Positions 38,434 to 48,722 of a stretch of 64,000 nt of DNA are shown in pieces. The position numbers were made by a program, and so were the translations under genes. The notes beneath the pieces were generated by a model. The model was not told where the DNA came from. It searched no databases and saw nothing but the letters and a program-made list of their open reading frames with translations. The DNA lies in NCBI RefSeq assembly GCF_003130205.1, contig NZ_NRDF01000005.1, positions 58,824 through 122,823 of the forward strand, given 5' to 3'. Source of the stretch: Aggregatibacter actinomycetemcomitans (GTDB taxonomy: Bacteria > Pseudomonadota > Gammaproteobacteria > Enterobacterales > Pasteurellaceae). Each line of letters starts with the position of its first letter. Position 1 is the stretch's first letter.

Positions 38434-39387
38434 ATGGAAAACGTGACATTGAAGAAAATTATCAATGCTTATGGAATGGTCCTAATTTTAATTCTTCTCT
38501 TTTTGGGCTTATCCGTTTCAATTGATGGTTTTTTCTCGGCAAGAACAGTGTGGAGTATTGTTGAACAGGTCTCTATGTTCGGTATTATTGCCATTGGAGT
38601 GACATTTATCATTATTACTACCGGTATTGATTTGTCATCAGGTTCAGTGGTCGCATTAACTGCTGTAGTTTCCGCTTCAGTGGTAACGGGCGGCGATACT
38701 GTTTCTGCCGCATTACTTGCTTTTGCCGTGTCTATTTTAATCGGTGCAGGATTGGGGTTAATTAACGGTGGGCTTACGGCAATTGGCAGCATTCCGCCGT
38801 TTATCGCCACATTGGGGATGATGATTATTGCACGTGGTGCAGCGCAACTTTATTCCGATGGTCGTCCGATTGACGCTTCTTCCGAAGCCTTTACCTGGAT
38901 TGCCGATGTCAATATTTTAGGGCTGCCGGGATTGGTGCTGTTATATATTTTAATTGTTATCGTTAGCCATATCTTACTTAGCCGCTCAACATTCGGTCGT
39001 CACGTTTATGCTGTCGGTGGAAACTTAAATGCGGCCAAAATTTGCGGGATTAACACCAATCGAACTTTAATTTGGGTTTATATCCTTGGCGGGGCGCTAT
39101 CCGGTTTAGCCGGCGCATTGCTGGCGGCACGTACTTATGCGGGTAACCCGTCTTACGGTTTGGCATGGGAACTTGATGCTATTGCGGCAGCCGTTATCGG
39201 CGGGGTTTCCTTAAGCGGTGGTTTCGGTACGATCCCAATGTGCGTTATTGGGGCATTGATTATCGGTACAACCAATAAAGGATTAAATATGCTTGGCGTT
39301 GACCCGTATTGGCAACAAATCGTTAAAGGGGCAATTATCGTTATCGCCGTATTGCTTGATACCTTAAAACGCCGTAAAAGAGGATAA
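38434..39387 (+). CDS. Sugar-type ABC transporter permease (RbsC type)
   Basis: A 317-residue protein with 8-10 hydrophobic segments and the family motifs GVTFIIITTGIDLSSGSVVALTAV and GRHVYAVGGNLNAAKICGINTNR (EAA-like loop). A homodimer forms the inner-membrane channel with the ATPase and one of the two binding proteins. It is the last gene of the operon and is closed by a bidirectional terminator. Confidence 0.92.
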   Translation: MENVTLKKIINAYGMVLILILLFLGLSVSIDGFFSARTVWSIVEQVSMFGIIAIGVTFIIITTGIDLSSGSVVALTAVVSASVVTGGDTVSAALLAFAVSILIGAGLGLINGGLTAIGSIPPFIATLGMMIIARGAAQLYSDGRPIDASSEAFTWIADVNILGLPGLVLLYILIVIVSHILLSRSTFGRHVYAVGGNLNAAKICGINTNRTLIWVYILGGALSGLAGALLAARTYAGNPSYGLAWELDAIAAAVIGGVSLSGGFGTIPMCVIGALIIGTTNKGLNMLGVDPYWQQIVKGAIIVIAVLLDTLKRRKRG

Positions 39388-39414
39388 TTTTTTTGACCGC
39401 ACTTTTTAGCCAAA

Positions 39415-39448
39415 AAGAAAAGCCTGGAAAATATTTCCAGGCTTTTTT
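39415..39448. terminator. Bidirectional terminator between ABC permease and adhE
   Basis: AAAGCCTGGAAA / TTTCCAGGCTTT-type stem around an AT loop with T-run TTTTTT, serving both convergent genes. Confidence 0.93.
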
Positions 39449-39468
39449 GTGGAACGCATAATGGCGAA

Positions 39469-42090
39469 TTAATAGTCCTTCGGATCATAACCAAAATAAG
39501 CGCGGGTCAGGATGTCTTCCATGTCGGTGACCATCGGTAAACGAGGGTTTGCCGGAGAACATTGGTCTTCAAAGGCGAGCAGTGCCACATCGCGACGGGC
39601 ATCCATCCACGCTTTTTCATCCAAGCCTTGTTCTTTGAAGGACATCTTTATGCCGCAGCGCACAGCTAAATCGTAGCAGGCTTGGGCGTAAGAACGTACG
39701 CCTTCTTCCGGTGTGCTGCAAGGCAAGCCGAGCATACGGGCGATGTCTTGGTATTTTACATCTGCTTTATAGTAATTATATTTCGGCCACGTAGCAGTTT
39801 TTTCCGGACGGGTACCGTTATAACGAATCACGTGCGGCATTAAAATCGCGTTGGTGCGTCCGTGTGGTGTATGGAAGCGACCGCCGATTTTGTGGGCAAG
39901 GGAGTGGTTCATCCCTAAAAACGCATTGGCGAATGCCATACCTGCCATGGTGGAGGCGTTGTGCATTCTTTCGCGCGATTCCGGATCTTTTTCGGTCACG
40001 GATTTTTCCAGGAACTCAAACACCAGTTTAATAGCTTGCAGTGCAAGACCGTCGGTGAAGTCATTGGCAAGAATGGATACATAAGCTTCGGTGGCGTGGG
40101 TTAATACGTCCAAGCCGGTGTCGGCGGCGACATGTGCCGGTACAGTGATCACTAATGCCGGATCCACAATGGCGACGGTCGGGGTAAGCGAGTAGTCGGC
40201 AATCGGGTACTTTTTATTACCTTCGGTGATAACCGCAAACGGTGTCACTTCAGAACCGGTACCGGATGTTGTCGGAATACCGATAAATCTGGCTTTACGA
40301 CCTAGTTGCGGGAATTTAAACGCGCGTTTACGTATATCCATGAATTTCTGTACCAAATCGCGGAAATCCACTTCCGGTTGTTCATAGAATAACCACATCA
40401 CTTTTGCCGCATCCATTGCCGAACCACCACCCAGGGCGATAATGGTATCCGGTTTATAGTTACGGATTAACTCCGTACCACGGCGTACGGTTTCAATGGA
40501 CGGATCCGGTTCTACATCGGCAAATAATTGGTAGGTTACGTGATTGCCACGAGCCATAATTTGGTGGGCGATTTTTTCTACGAAACCTAAGTCCACCATG
40601 GTACGGTCGGTCACGATAACCACGCGTTCCATGCCACCCATGGATTGAAGATATTGAATTGAATCCCGTTCAAAATAGATTTTTGACGGCACTTTAAACC
40701 ATTGCATATTGTTTCTCCGTCTGCCTACTCGTTTAATGTTAATTAAATTGACCGCACTTACGTTGTTGCCCACGGAATTTTTACCATAAGAACCACAACC
40801 TAACGTAAGGGAAGGCAGGAAGGCGTTATACACATCACCGATACCGCCGAAGGTGGAAGGCGAGTTCCAGATAACGCGAATGGCTTTCACCCGTTTACCA
40901 AATTCTTTGGCAAGCTCCGCATCGGAGGTGTGAATGGCGGCGGAGTGACCCAAACCATGGAATTCCACCATTTGTTCCGCTTTTTCAAGACCGTCTTCAC
41001 GGGAAGTGGATTTAATTAAAGCCAGTACCGGAGAGAGTTTTTCACGGGTTAACGGCTCTTTTTCGCCCACTTCTTTACATTCGGCAAGCAGAATATTGGT
41101 TCGCGGTGGCACTTTGAAGCCCGCCTGTTCCGCAATCCACGCGGCAGGTTTACCCACCACATTGGCATTCAGTTTCGCACCGCCACAGTTCTTGCTGTTG
41201 GCTTTTGCGCCGAACATGAATTCTTCCAGCATGGCTTTTTCTTTCTTGTTCACCATATAAACGCCGTAAGAAAGCATTTCTTTTACAAAATCGTTATAGA
41301 TTTCTTCATCGACGATGGCCGCCTGTTCGGAGGCGCACACCATGCCGTTATCGAAAGATTTTGACATCACGATGTCGTGCACTGCTTGTTTTAAGTTGGC
41401 GGATTTTTCCACATACGCCGGCACGTTACCTGCACCGACGCCCAATGCCGGTTTGCCGCAGGAATAAGCAGCTTCTACCATGGCATTCCCGCCGGTGGCA
41501 AGGATGGTGGCGATGCCTGGGTGTTTCATTAATGCGGATGTGCCTTCCATAGATGGTTTTTCGATCCATTGAATACAATTTTTCGGCGCACCGGCGGCAA
41601 TAGCAGCTTCATACACAATGCGGGCGGCGTGCGCGGAAGATTGTTGGGCGGAGGGGTGGAAGGCAAAAATGATTGGGTTACGGGTTTTTAGCGCAATGAG
41701 GGACTTGAAAATGGCGGTGGATGTCGGGTTGGTTGTCGGGGTGATCCCACAGATGACGCCCACAGGATCGGCGATTTCGGTGATGCCTGTTACATCATTT
41801 TCACTTATTACGCCAACGGTTTTTAAATGCCGCATATTGTTCACGACATATTCACAGGCGAATAAATTTTTGGTCGCCTTATCCTCAAATACGCCGCGCC
41901 CGGTTTCTTCATAAGCGTGCATTGCCAGCACACCATGTTGATCCAGCGCCGCCACAGAGGCTTTCGCCACAATGTAGTTCACCTGCTCTTGGTTTAATTG
42001 GCGGAATTCTTCCAGCGCAACCAAACCTTTTTCAACCAGAGCATTCACTTCTGCTTGTGCAGGACTTACTGCATTTTCAACATTACTCAT
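39469..42090 (-). CDS. adhE: Bifunctional acetaldehyde-CoA / alcohol dehydrogenase
   Basis: An 873-residue protein, slightly shorter than the 891 of E. coli. The N-terminal aldehyde dehydrogenase domain has the catalytic Cys in SFDNGMVCASEQ (near residue 250). A linker (KRVGRRRNNMQWFKVP) leads to the iron-dependent alcohol dehydrogenase with GGGSAMDAAKVMW and the metal-binding block HSLAHKIGGRFHTPHGRTNAI. It makes ethanol from acetyl-CoA in fermentation, regenerating NAD+; such enzymes form spirosomes. CRP-like and FNR-like sites lie upstream, fitting anaerobic control. Confidence 0.97.
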   Translation of the reverse strand: MSNVENAVSPAQAEVNALVEKGLVALEEFRQLNQEQVNYIVAKASVAALDQHGVLAMHAYEETGRGVFEDKATKNLFACEYVVNNMRHLKTVGVISENDVTGITEIADPVGVICGITPTTNPTSTAIFKSLIALKTRNPIIFAFHPSAQQSSAHAARIVYEAAIAAGAPKNCIQWIEKPSMEGTSALMKHPGIATILATGGNAMVEAAYSCGKPALGVGAGNVPAYVEKSANLKQAVHDIVMSKSFDNGMVCASEQAAIVDEEIYNDFVKEMLSYGVYMVNKKEKAMLEEFMFGAKANSKNCGGAKLNANVVGKPAAWIAEQAGFKVPPRTNILLAECKEVGEKEPLTREKLSPVLALIKSTSREDGLEKAEQMVEFHGLGHSAAIHTSDAELAKEFGKRVKAIRVIWNSPSTFGGIGDVYNAFLPSLTLGCGSYGKNSVGNNVSAVNLINIKRVGRRRNNMQWFKVPSKIYFERDSIQYLQSMGGMERVVIVTDRTMVDLGFVEKIAHQIMARGNHVTYQLFADVEPDPSIETVRRGTELIRNYKPDTIIALGGGSAMDAAKVMWLFYEQPEVDFRDLVQKFMDIRKRAFKFPQLGRKARFIGIPTTSGTGSEVTPFAVITEGNKKYPIADYSLTPTVAIVDPALVITVPAHVAADTGLDVLTHATEAYVSILANDFTDGLALQAIKLVFEFLEKSVTEKDPESRERMHNASTMAGMAFANAFLGMNHSLAHKIGGRFHTPHGRTNAILMPHVIRYNGTRPEKTATWPKYNYYKADVKYQDIARMLGLPCSTPEEGVRSYAQACYDLAVRCGIKMSFKEQGLDEKAWMDARRDVALLAFEDQCSPANPRLPMVTDMEDILTRAYFGYDPKDY

Positions 42091-42152
42091 AATGTTTTCT
42101 CCTAAAGTTTAAAAATTAAAATATAACTGGTTAGAATTATATTGTATGCACA

Positions 42153-42168
42153 AGTGATCTTAATCACA
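42153..42168. promoter_or_regulatory. CRP site upstream of adhE
   Basis: AGTGATCTTAATCACA: one mismatch from TGTGA-N6-TCACA. It lies 62 nt before the adhE start on the minus strand. The whole gap 42091-42438 holds this, the FNR-like site, and a long-loop inverted repeat near 42318-42358; no gene seen. Confidence 0.8.
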
Positions 42169-42192
42169 TTTTTTGGTGATTAGCTGAAATGT

Positions 42193-42206
42193 TTGATCTG
42201 AGTCAA
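42193..42206. promoter_or_regulatory. FNR-like site upstream of adhE
   Basis: TTGATCTGAGTCAA matches TTGAT-N4-ATCAA with a single mismatch. Spaced 24 nt from the CRP site, it fits anaerobic induction of adhE. Confidence 0.7.
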
Positions 42207-42438
42207 AAAACAAACTGCTTTGACTACCATTATTTATTTGGGGTTGATTGGATTGGCGCGGTTATGCTGGTCATATAAAAATAAAGGTAACGCATTGCAA
42301 ACCAAAGAAATTGAGAGACATAACGGAATCGATAAAGAATCTTTTCCGTTATTTTTTTAAGAATATAAACTTAGATTTAACTTTGAGAACATAAACGCAG
42401 CAATTAATAACCTTATGACACTAGTGTGGCATTTAAGG

Positions 42439-45066
42439 CTAATTGAATATAGACCCAAATTTATAATCCAGGTTTAATCTCAAGGTTCTGCCCGGTGCAG
42501 GATTTAATCCCATATTGTTCGCGTCTAAATAATATCTGTTAGTCAGATTATCCAGCGTTGCAGATATTGTTAGATCCTTTGAAATTTTATAATTTGCGAA
42601 AAGATCGACTACTGCATATGGCTTCCATTCGGCAGAATTTGTCTCCCCGGTACTATTGTTTGGCGAAAATATCGAAACTATGCGTTTTGAGTAGTAATTG
42701 TGGCGCGCACCCAGTTCAAGTTTATCATCCCAAAATCTAAATCCGACTGTAGTCGTTATCGTTGTTTTAGGAGGCAACGTATTGGCGAGATTGCTTCCGC
42801 TGATACCGCCCTCAAAGCACTGCGTTGTATCTCTTATTCGTCCGACTTGATCGTCCCTACGGCAAAATTTCGTTTTTAGATAGTGTGTCATACCTATCTG
42901 TGTATAGAAGCTTTTCATATCAAAATATGCCGAAGTCTCATACCCACGAAAAAGGGTGGATCTAATATTGACGGTTTGTAGTCTGCCTTGCGTACTCGTT
43001 CTGGTGAGATAATCTTTCGTGAAGTTATTAAAATAAGCAAATTTAAAACCTAAAAGATTATCGCTGCCGCCTATATCATCAAATAACAGATTTGTACCAA
43101 CTTCCCAGTTCTTTTGTCTCTCAGGTTTTAACTTGTAGGTTTGATAATCGACTATCTGCGTGCTAAATCCGCGCGACGCTTGAAACAAGCTCGCTGAGCG
43201 TACAGCCTCGGCATATTTTATGTAAATTTGTGCGTTCTCATGTGGTTCAAAAGTAAGCATCGCGATTGGTGATGTGGCCTTAACGTTTGGAGGTTGCGGC
43301 CAAGAGTAAATCCGGCATCTTTTTTGAAACGGGTTGTTGCGCACCGGTTCACAGACGGAATTCTTCGGATCAGGCATATTTTTGCGTACGAATTTGTCTT
43401 CGACTCTGGGCTGAAAATCATGAATTGCGGTGCGGATATGTCGCAGACCTAGATCTATTTTAAGCCAGTTCATGATCGGATAGTTAAGCGAAATGAAGAC
43501 ACTTTTTTCTTTACGCTTTGCATTTCTGATGTAAAACGGTGCGACGGCATTGTTAGGATAGCCTTTGGCGCGTACTCTATCGGCCATATCTTTAGGCGGA
43601 TGAATTCTTTCACGCGAGTAACTTATGCCGTAGTTTATTGTTAGTGGTCTATCGAAAATTTGCGCTACACTGGTGTTGCTTAAATTTAGCCCCTTCTGCT
43701 CGGAGATCGTAAAGCGCGCATGGCGAGAGCTGAAATCAACCAGATCTTCAATGAAAGGCGTAAAGCTAGAAGTATCACTTTTAGTGTAATATCCGCTTAA
43801 AGTCAGCTTGATAAATGGATTTGCCGGATCGAAGATATACTTTGCGCTGTAGCTATCGGTCTTTACTTCCGTTCCTTCTCCCTGTAGCGCACCATCTCCA
43901 CGAAAGCTCGTAATGGATGGCATCAGCTCGCCGAATTTGCTTCTATAGCCGCGGTAGGTCAAATTTAAAGCATGGGTGTCGTTGTAGGTGTTAAATTTAG
44001 CCAGATAGGACTTATTATTCTGGCTGGTATTTAGTACTTCCTCGCCGCCACGAAAGTAGGTATAACCGTTTTGTTCTTTAAATCTCAGTCTACCGATTCT
44101 AACATCCTCTTCAGTCACAAGAGGTCTGCCGAATCTGTCCTTTCTCGTAGGGTCTCTGTGTACTTCAAAATCATCTTCATTTTTATATTCGATATCTTCT
44201 ATCACTGGTACGGCACCATGGCGTCCGACGAAATAATTGCCCTGCTTCTTTTTCGCGTAGGCCAACACAATGTCGGCATTTTCCCACTTTTTAGAAAACG
44301 CGAGCGAGTAGTTGTAGCTTTTGCCTAAATTTTGAAAAGGATTTTTGGATGTGTATTTCGCATCGGGGTTGTAGGTTTGCTTGGGACATTTACCCGAACG
44401 GTTGGTACGGCATTCATCTATCCATTTGGTGCGGTATCCGCCGCGTGTATAAAGAGGCGGTTTGTCCGTAGTATTAGACATCGTGCCGAACCGCAAGCGA
44501 AATCCCCAGTTCTTATCTTCGGGGATTATGTCTTTGTAGCCTACGGTATTCATTCTCACTACACCACCTGTGGCGCCGGTGGCATCCGCTTTGAGTGACG
44601 GACCTTTTTCTATTTCTACGCGCGAGATGAGATCAGGATCCAGATACGTTCTGGTACTTGAACCTGCATAACCTTGCCACGAAGGGATAGACTGAAGCGA
44701 GTCATCGATCAAAACAGGAATTCTGTTTTCGTTGGCTATACCTCTGATTATAGGGGTTATAGCGCCGCTATTTCGTTTGTTGCCGACCATGACGCCCGGA
44801 ATTCCGCTTAAAAAATCGCCTACTGATGAACCGCGAAAACGTTGGATTTTTGTATCATTGAGATATGAATACGAACCGGATTTTAGATAGCTTTCCAGCT
44901 CATCCTCGTATGAAGTTTTACTTTGCCCGGTAACTACTATGTCCGGTAGAACCGTAGTTTGGGGGGCAGCATCGATACTTTGTGACGTGCAGAGCAAAGT
45001 GGTCAAAAAGAGTAGTGCAGGGTTGTTTCTATCACTTTTTTGTGATTTTCTAAATTTAAAATTCAT
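42439..45066 (-). CDS. TonB-dependent outer-membrane receptor, probably acquired by transfer
   Basis: An 875-residue protein starting at ATG 45066 with AAAGGAG upstream. It has a signal peptide (basic start, hydrophobic LLFLTTLLCTSQS, cleavage after DAA), a TonB-box-like segment (TVLPDIVVTGQ), a plug domain (FLSGIPGVMVGNKRNSGAI, VLIDDS, VEIEKGPSLKADATGATGGVV) and a C-terminal barrel ending LRLNLDYKFGSIFN. Three closely spaced Cys pairs (ECRTNRSGKC, VCEPVRNNPFQKRC, FCRR...QCFEGG) would sit in outer loops. It likely takes up an iron compound, heme or similar; the ligand is unknown. Codon use is unlike neighbours: many ATA, AGA and CTA codons, and no uptake-signal words, pointing to a Campylobacter-like donor. 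Confidence 0.9.
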   Translation of the reverse strand: MNFKFRKSQKSDRNNPALLFLTTLLCTSQSIDAAPQTTVLPDIVVTGQSKTSYEDELESYLKSGSYSYLNDTKIQRFRGSSVGDFLSGIPGVMVGNKRNSGAITPIIRGIANENRIPVLIDDSLQSIPSWQGYAGSSTRTYLDPDLISRVEIEKGPSLKADATGATGGVVRMNTVGYKDIIPEDKNWGFRLRFGTMSNTTDKPPLYTRGGYRTKWIDECRTNRSGKCPKQTYNPDAKYTSKNPFQNLGKSYNYSLAFSKKWENADIVLAYAKKKQGNYFVGRHGAVPVIEDIEYKNEDDFEVHRDPTRKDRFGRPLVTEEDVRIGRLRFKEQNGYTYFRGGEEVLNTSQNNKSYLAKFNTYNDTHALNLTYRGYRSKFGELMPSITSFRGDGALQGEGTEVKTDSYSAKYIFDPANPFIKLTLSGYYTKSDTSSFTPFIEDLVDFSSRHARFTISEQKGLNLSNTSVAQIFDRPLTINYGISYSRERIHPPKDMADRVRAKGYPNNAVAPFYIRNAKRKEKSVFISLNYPIMNWLKIDLGLRHIRTAIHDFQPRVEDKFVRKNMPDPKNSVCEPVRNNPFQKRCRIYSWPQPPNVKATSPIAMLTFEPHENAQIYIKYAEAVRSASLFQASRGFSTQIVDYQTYKLKPERQKNWEVGTNLLFDDIGGSDNLLGFKFAYFNNFTKDYLTRTSTQGRLQTVNIRSTLFRGYETSAYFDMKSFYTQIGMTHYLKTKFCRRDDQVGRIRDTTQCFEGGISGSNLANTLPPKTTITTTVGFRFWDDKLELGARHNYYSKRIVSIFSPNNSTGETNSAEWKPYAVVDLFANYKISKDLTISATLDNLTNRYYLDANNMGLNPAPGRTLRLNLDYKFGSIFN

Positions 45067-45246
45067 ACTGCTCCTTTAAAATTTTTTTAAAATATAATTA
45101 TAATTTTAGGGACGGTATTCGATTAGCAGTTATATTACCTCGTGAAAATTAATATAATTCATTGAAATAACCGCACTTTCATCTGAGAATCTATTAGATA
45201 TTACTTCTAATTCTCCGTCTTATTCTATTGATAAGTTTGAAAGTAA

Positions 45247-45290
45247 AAAGTGCGGTCGAAATTCATTATGAATTTTAACCGCACTTTTGT
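45247..45290. terminator. Terminator of inverted uptake-signal words downstream of secF
   Basis: AAAAGTGCGGT and ACCGCACTTTT flank a smaller inner palindrome (AATTCAT/ATGAATT). It lies just past the secF stop on the minus strand and 180 nt upstream of the TonB receptor gene. Confidence 0.85.
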
Positions 45291-45296
45291 TATTGA

Positions 45297-46262
45297 CTAA
45301 GGCAGTTCATCAATATCATCTTTGTTCACTTTGGGTTGCACCATGTGCTCACGGTCAAGACCTAAGTCATATGCAATAGCAATCGCAACAAAGATAGAAG
45401 AGTATGTCCCGAATCCGATACCTATTAAGAGGGCTAATGAGAAACTATGGATTGTCGGGCCGCCGAAGACAAAAAGGGCGATCACCACAATTAACGTCGT
45501 CACCGAGGTCATAATAGTTCGGGAGAGAGTTTGTGTTAATGAAATGTTAATAATGTCGATAGAAGCAATCCGTCTGATTTTACGGAAGTTCTCACGCACA
45601 CGATCGAATACTACGATACTGTCATTGAGGGAATAGCCCACCACGGAAAGAATCGCTGCGATAAAGGTTAAATCCATTTCAATTTGCAAGTAGGAGAAAG
45701 CACCTAAGGTGACTATCACGTCGTGCGTAAGGGAAAGTACACCACCGACAGCTAAGCGCCATTCAAAACGCATACCGACATAAAATAACAACATGATAAG
45801 AGTTGTTAACGTGGCATAAATGGCGCCTTGAGTCAGTTCTTCTCCAACATTCGGACCAACAAACTCGGTAGAACGAATCTGAATATCGCTATCTAACGTA
45901 CTTAGCATCCTCTTAACATTATCACCGATTTGCGCGTTATCTGTCGCTGGCAGGCGAATCATCACATCACGCACACCGCCGGTGGTTTGCACCAATGGGC
46001 TTTCGATCCCGTTTTGTACCAACGTGGAGCGGATTTTTTCCAAATCCGCCGGTTGAGAAAAGTGGGTGTCTACCACCACACCTCCGGTAAAATCCAGACC
46101 CCAGTTGAAGCCTTTGGTAAATACAAAGAACAGGGAAACGGCAATGATGATCACCGATGCAAGATAACCCCACATGCGGTATTTCATAAACTCAACTAAA
46201 CGGAAAGGGAGTTTAATGCCTTGAATTTCTCGAATTGACTGACTTCTGTTTTCTAAATTCAC
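45297..46262 (-). CDS. secF: Protein translocase subunit SecF
   Basis: A 321-residue membrane protein. The GTG at 46262 (MNLENRSQSIREIQGIKLPFRLVEF) is preferred because GTGAGGA lies just upstream; a longer frame would overlap the end of secD. Six transmembrane segments, a first periplasmic domain (GLDFTGGVVVDTHF) and the RND-type motif SVVGYSLNDSIVVFDRVRENFR are visible. With SecD and YajC it drives late steps of Sec export using the proton-motive force. It follows secD by 16 nt. Confidence 0.95.
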   Translation of the reverse strand: MNLENRSQSIREIQGIKLPFRLVEFMKYRMWGYLASVIIIAVSLFFVFTKGFNWGLDFTGGVVVDTHFSQPADLEKIRSTLVQNGIESPLVQTTGGVRDVMIRLPATDNAQIGDNVKRMLSTLDSDIQIRSTEFVGPNVGEELTQGAIYATLTTLIMLLFYVGMRFEWRLAVGGVLSLTHDVIVTLGAFSYLQIEMDLTFIAAILSVVGYSLNDSIVVFDRVRENFRKIRRIASIDIINISLTQTLSRTIMTSVTTLIVVIALFVFGGPTIHSFSLALLIGIGFGTYSSIFVAIAIAYDLGLDREHMVQPKVNKDDIDELP

Positions 46263-46278
46263 AATATGTTCCTCACCG

Positions 46279-48129
46279 TTAAATTGATAATTTACCAATT
46301 CGTTTGCCGCCGTATAAGAAATTCACGATTGCGCGTGTTCCGGTGATTGCGGTAAACATTGAGATGGCAATTCCTAAAGATAGGGTGATTGCGAAACCTT
46401 TAATCGGACCGGTACCCACCGCGTAGAGGGCGACTGCGGTTAAAATCGTGGTTAAGTTGGCATCGAAGATGGAACTGAATGCACCGCTATAACCCTCATT
46501 AATGGCTTGCTGAATTGGACGACCGTTGCGGATTTCTTCTTTAATTCGCTCGAAGATCAACACGTTCGCATCCACCGACATCCCCACTGCTAATACGATA
46601 CCGGCAATGCCCGGCATAGTGAGCGTGGCGCCCGGCAATAACGACATTAAACCGACCAATAAAACGATGTTGGCGATTAAAGCAATGCTGGCGATGATGC
46701 CGAATTTACGGTAGTAAATGACCATAAATGCCACCACGATCATTAATCCCCAGAAGCTGGCCTGTAAGCCTTGTTCTACGTTTTGCGCCCCGAGAGACGG
46801 ACCGATGGTACGCTCTTCCACAATTTGAATCGGCGCAATTAACGCACCGGAGCGAAGTAGCACGGCAAGGTTTTGTGCTTCTGCCGGAGAGTCGATACCG
46901 GTAATTTGGAATTGACTGCCGAAACGACCTTGAATGGTCGCGACGTTAATGACTTCTTCGTGTTTTTGTAAAATGGTTTTACCGTTTTCGTCTTTTTTAC
47001 CGCTGTCTTTATATTCTACATATAAGGTCGCCATCGGTTTTTTTAGGTTTAAGCGGGTGGTTTGTGACATGATTTCGCCGCCTTCGCTATCTAAGGTCAC
47101 ACTCACTTGCGGCAAGGAAGTGTTTTGATCGACGCCAGAGCTGGCATTGGTAATGTGTTCGCCACCGAGTACTGCGCGTTTATATAACACCACAGGACGA
47201 TTGTTTCTGTCGTATTTCACTTCGGAATCGGAAGGCACCATACCACGTGCTGCCGCTTCTAAATTAGCGTTTGTATTAACTATACGAAATTCAAGGGTAG
47301 CCGTTGCACCGAGAATTTCTTTCGCGCGGGCAGTGTCTTGTACTCCCGGTAATTCAACCACGATGCGTTCTGCCCCTTGACGTTGAATAACGGCTTCGGC
47401 GACACCCAATTCGGTAACACGTTTGCGCAAAATACTCAGATTTTGCTCAATAGCACTCTCACGGGCTTCATTCAATACGGAATCAGATAAGCCTAAGGAC
47501 AAAGTGTTATCGGATGTGGTACGAACATCTAAATTCGGGTGCTGTCTGTGTAAGTAACGTTGTACGTCAGAAAGTTGTTCAGGATTGGCTAAGGTTATAC
47601 CGGTGCTGAAATTATCAATGGATTTAATGGCGCTGTATTGATATTTTTCTTTACGCAGTTCGGTACGCAAGGAATCCTGTAATTGTTCCTGACGTTTGGT
47701 AAGCGCGGAATTCATATCCACTTCCATCAGGAAGCGTACGCCACCACGTAAGTCCAGACCCCATTTCATCGGGTTGCCGCCAATGCTGCTTAACCATTTC
47801 GGGGTTGCCGGTGCAAGGTTTAACGCGACGGAATAGTTGGTGCCTAATTTTTCGGTAATTTTGTCTTTGGCGAGTAATTGCGTATCTGTATTGTTAAAAC
47901 GCACTAAAATCGAGCCGTTTTCCAATACGATGGATTTGGTTGCCAGATTATTATCTTTAAGCACGGATTGAACATCGCTAAGGACGGCGGAATTGGCTTC
48001 CTGACCGCGAGTTCCTGAAATTTGTACGGCAGGATCTTCACCGTAAAGATTTGGAAGAGCATATAAAATACCAATGGCGACCACGAAGATCACCATCAGA
48101 TTCTTCCATAAAGGGTAACGATTTAACAT
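46279..48129 (-). CDS. secD: Protein translocase subunit SecD
   Basis: A 616-residue protein as in E. coli (615). [36 protein letters not shown] is the conserved start with the first transmembrane helix. The P1 head domain region [16 protein letters not shown] and the membrane motif [30 protein letters not shown] with the proton-relay Asp are present. It is the middle gene of yajC-secD-secF. Confidence 0.96.
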   Translation of the reverse strand: MLNRYPLWKNLMVIFVVAIGILYALPNLYGEDPAVQISGTRGQEANSAVLSDVQSVLKDNNLATKSIVLENGSILVRFNNTDTQLLAKDKITEKLGTNYSVALNLAPATPKWLSSIGGNPMKWGLDLRGGVRFLMEVDMNSALTKRQEQLQDSLRTELRKEKYQYSAIKSIDNFSTGITLANPEQLSDVQRYLHRQHPNLDVRTTSDNTLSLGLSDSVLNEARESAIEQNLSILRKRVTELGVAEAVIQRQGAERIVVELPGVQDTARAKEILGATATLEFRIVNTNANLEAAARGMVPSDSEVKYDRNNRPVVLYKRAVLGGEHITNASSGVDQNTSLPQVSVTLDSEGGEIMSQTTRLNLKKPMATLYVEYKDSGKKDENGKTILQKHEEVINVATIQGRFGSQFQITGIDSPAEAQNLAVLLRSGALIAPIQIVEERTIGPSLGAQNVEQGLQASFWGLMIVVAFMVIYYRKFGIIASIALIANIVLLVGLMSLLPGATLTMPGIAGIVLAVGMSVDANVLIFERIKEEIRNGRPIQQAINEGYSGAFSSIFDANLTTILTAVALYAVGTGPIKGFAITLSLGIAISMFTAITGTRAIVNFLYGGKRIGKLSI

Positions 48130-48159
48130 AGATTTCCTGTTCCCTTGAGGAATGTATGA

Positions 48160-48459
48160 TTAAAGGGTTTTGATTGTACCTTTCGGTAACACAGCCGTAA
48201 TATAGTTGCGGTTGATTGTCACTTCGGTGCTGTCGTTTAATGCGATAACAATGCTGTCACTGTTTTCAACCACTTTGGTGATTTTACCGATGATACCGCC
48301 GGCGGTAAGCACTTCGGTGCCTTTGGCTAGTTCAGACATAAGTTTTTTATGTTCTTTATTTCTTTTTGCCTGCGGACGATAAATCATGAAATAGAAAATC
48401 AATCCGAATATGACGAAAATAAATAACATTGACATTGGGCTGCCTTGTTGCGTTTCCAT
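48160..48459 (-). CDS. yajC: Sec translocase accessory protein YajC
   Basis: A 99-residue protein with one N-terminal transmembrane helix (MSMLFIFVIFGLIFYFMIYRPQAKRNKEHK) followed by a small cytoplasmic beta domain (LAKGTEVLTAGGIIGKITKV). It heads the operon, 30 nt before secD. In many gammaproteobacteria queA-tgt lie directly upstream; here they are about 11 kb away on the opposite strand. Confidence 0.95.
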   Translation of the reverse strand: METQQGSPMSMLFIFVIFGLIFYFMIYRPQAKRNKEHKKLMSELAKGTEVLTAGGIIGKITKVVENSDSIVIALNDSTEVTINRNYITAVLPKGTIKTL

Positions 48460-48722
48460 TCAAATTTCCTTTTAGTTAATGAAAATATAAAGACGCCGTG
48501 AAGCGTCCGTAACTGATAAAAAACCGCCGCCTAAAATACCATAAATCTGTTGGAATGTGAAAATGATATTGTAAGCATACCGTGAAAAAAGCCTGCGCTT
48601 TTGGGCATTGAGCAGATTTTTTATTTAGCGGATTTGATGATTTTTAAACTTCTTCGGATCCGGGAGGAAAATGTGATTGTTTCTGTAGTTGAGAAAAGTG
48701 CGGTTCTTTTTTCAGGTGGATT

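Noticed and set aside
42318..42358. Inverted repeat ATAACGGAA ... TTCCGTTATTTTTTT as an sRNA terminator
   Set aside because: The loop is about 15 nt, no promoter or gene is evident before it on the plus strand, and the T-run points away from the TonB receptor gene.
45090..45115. AT-rich palindromic stretch upstream of the TonB receptor as a Fur box
   Set aside because: It has TATAAT-like units but poor agreement with GATAAT repeats; such sequence is expected by chance in an AT-rich leader.
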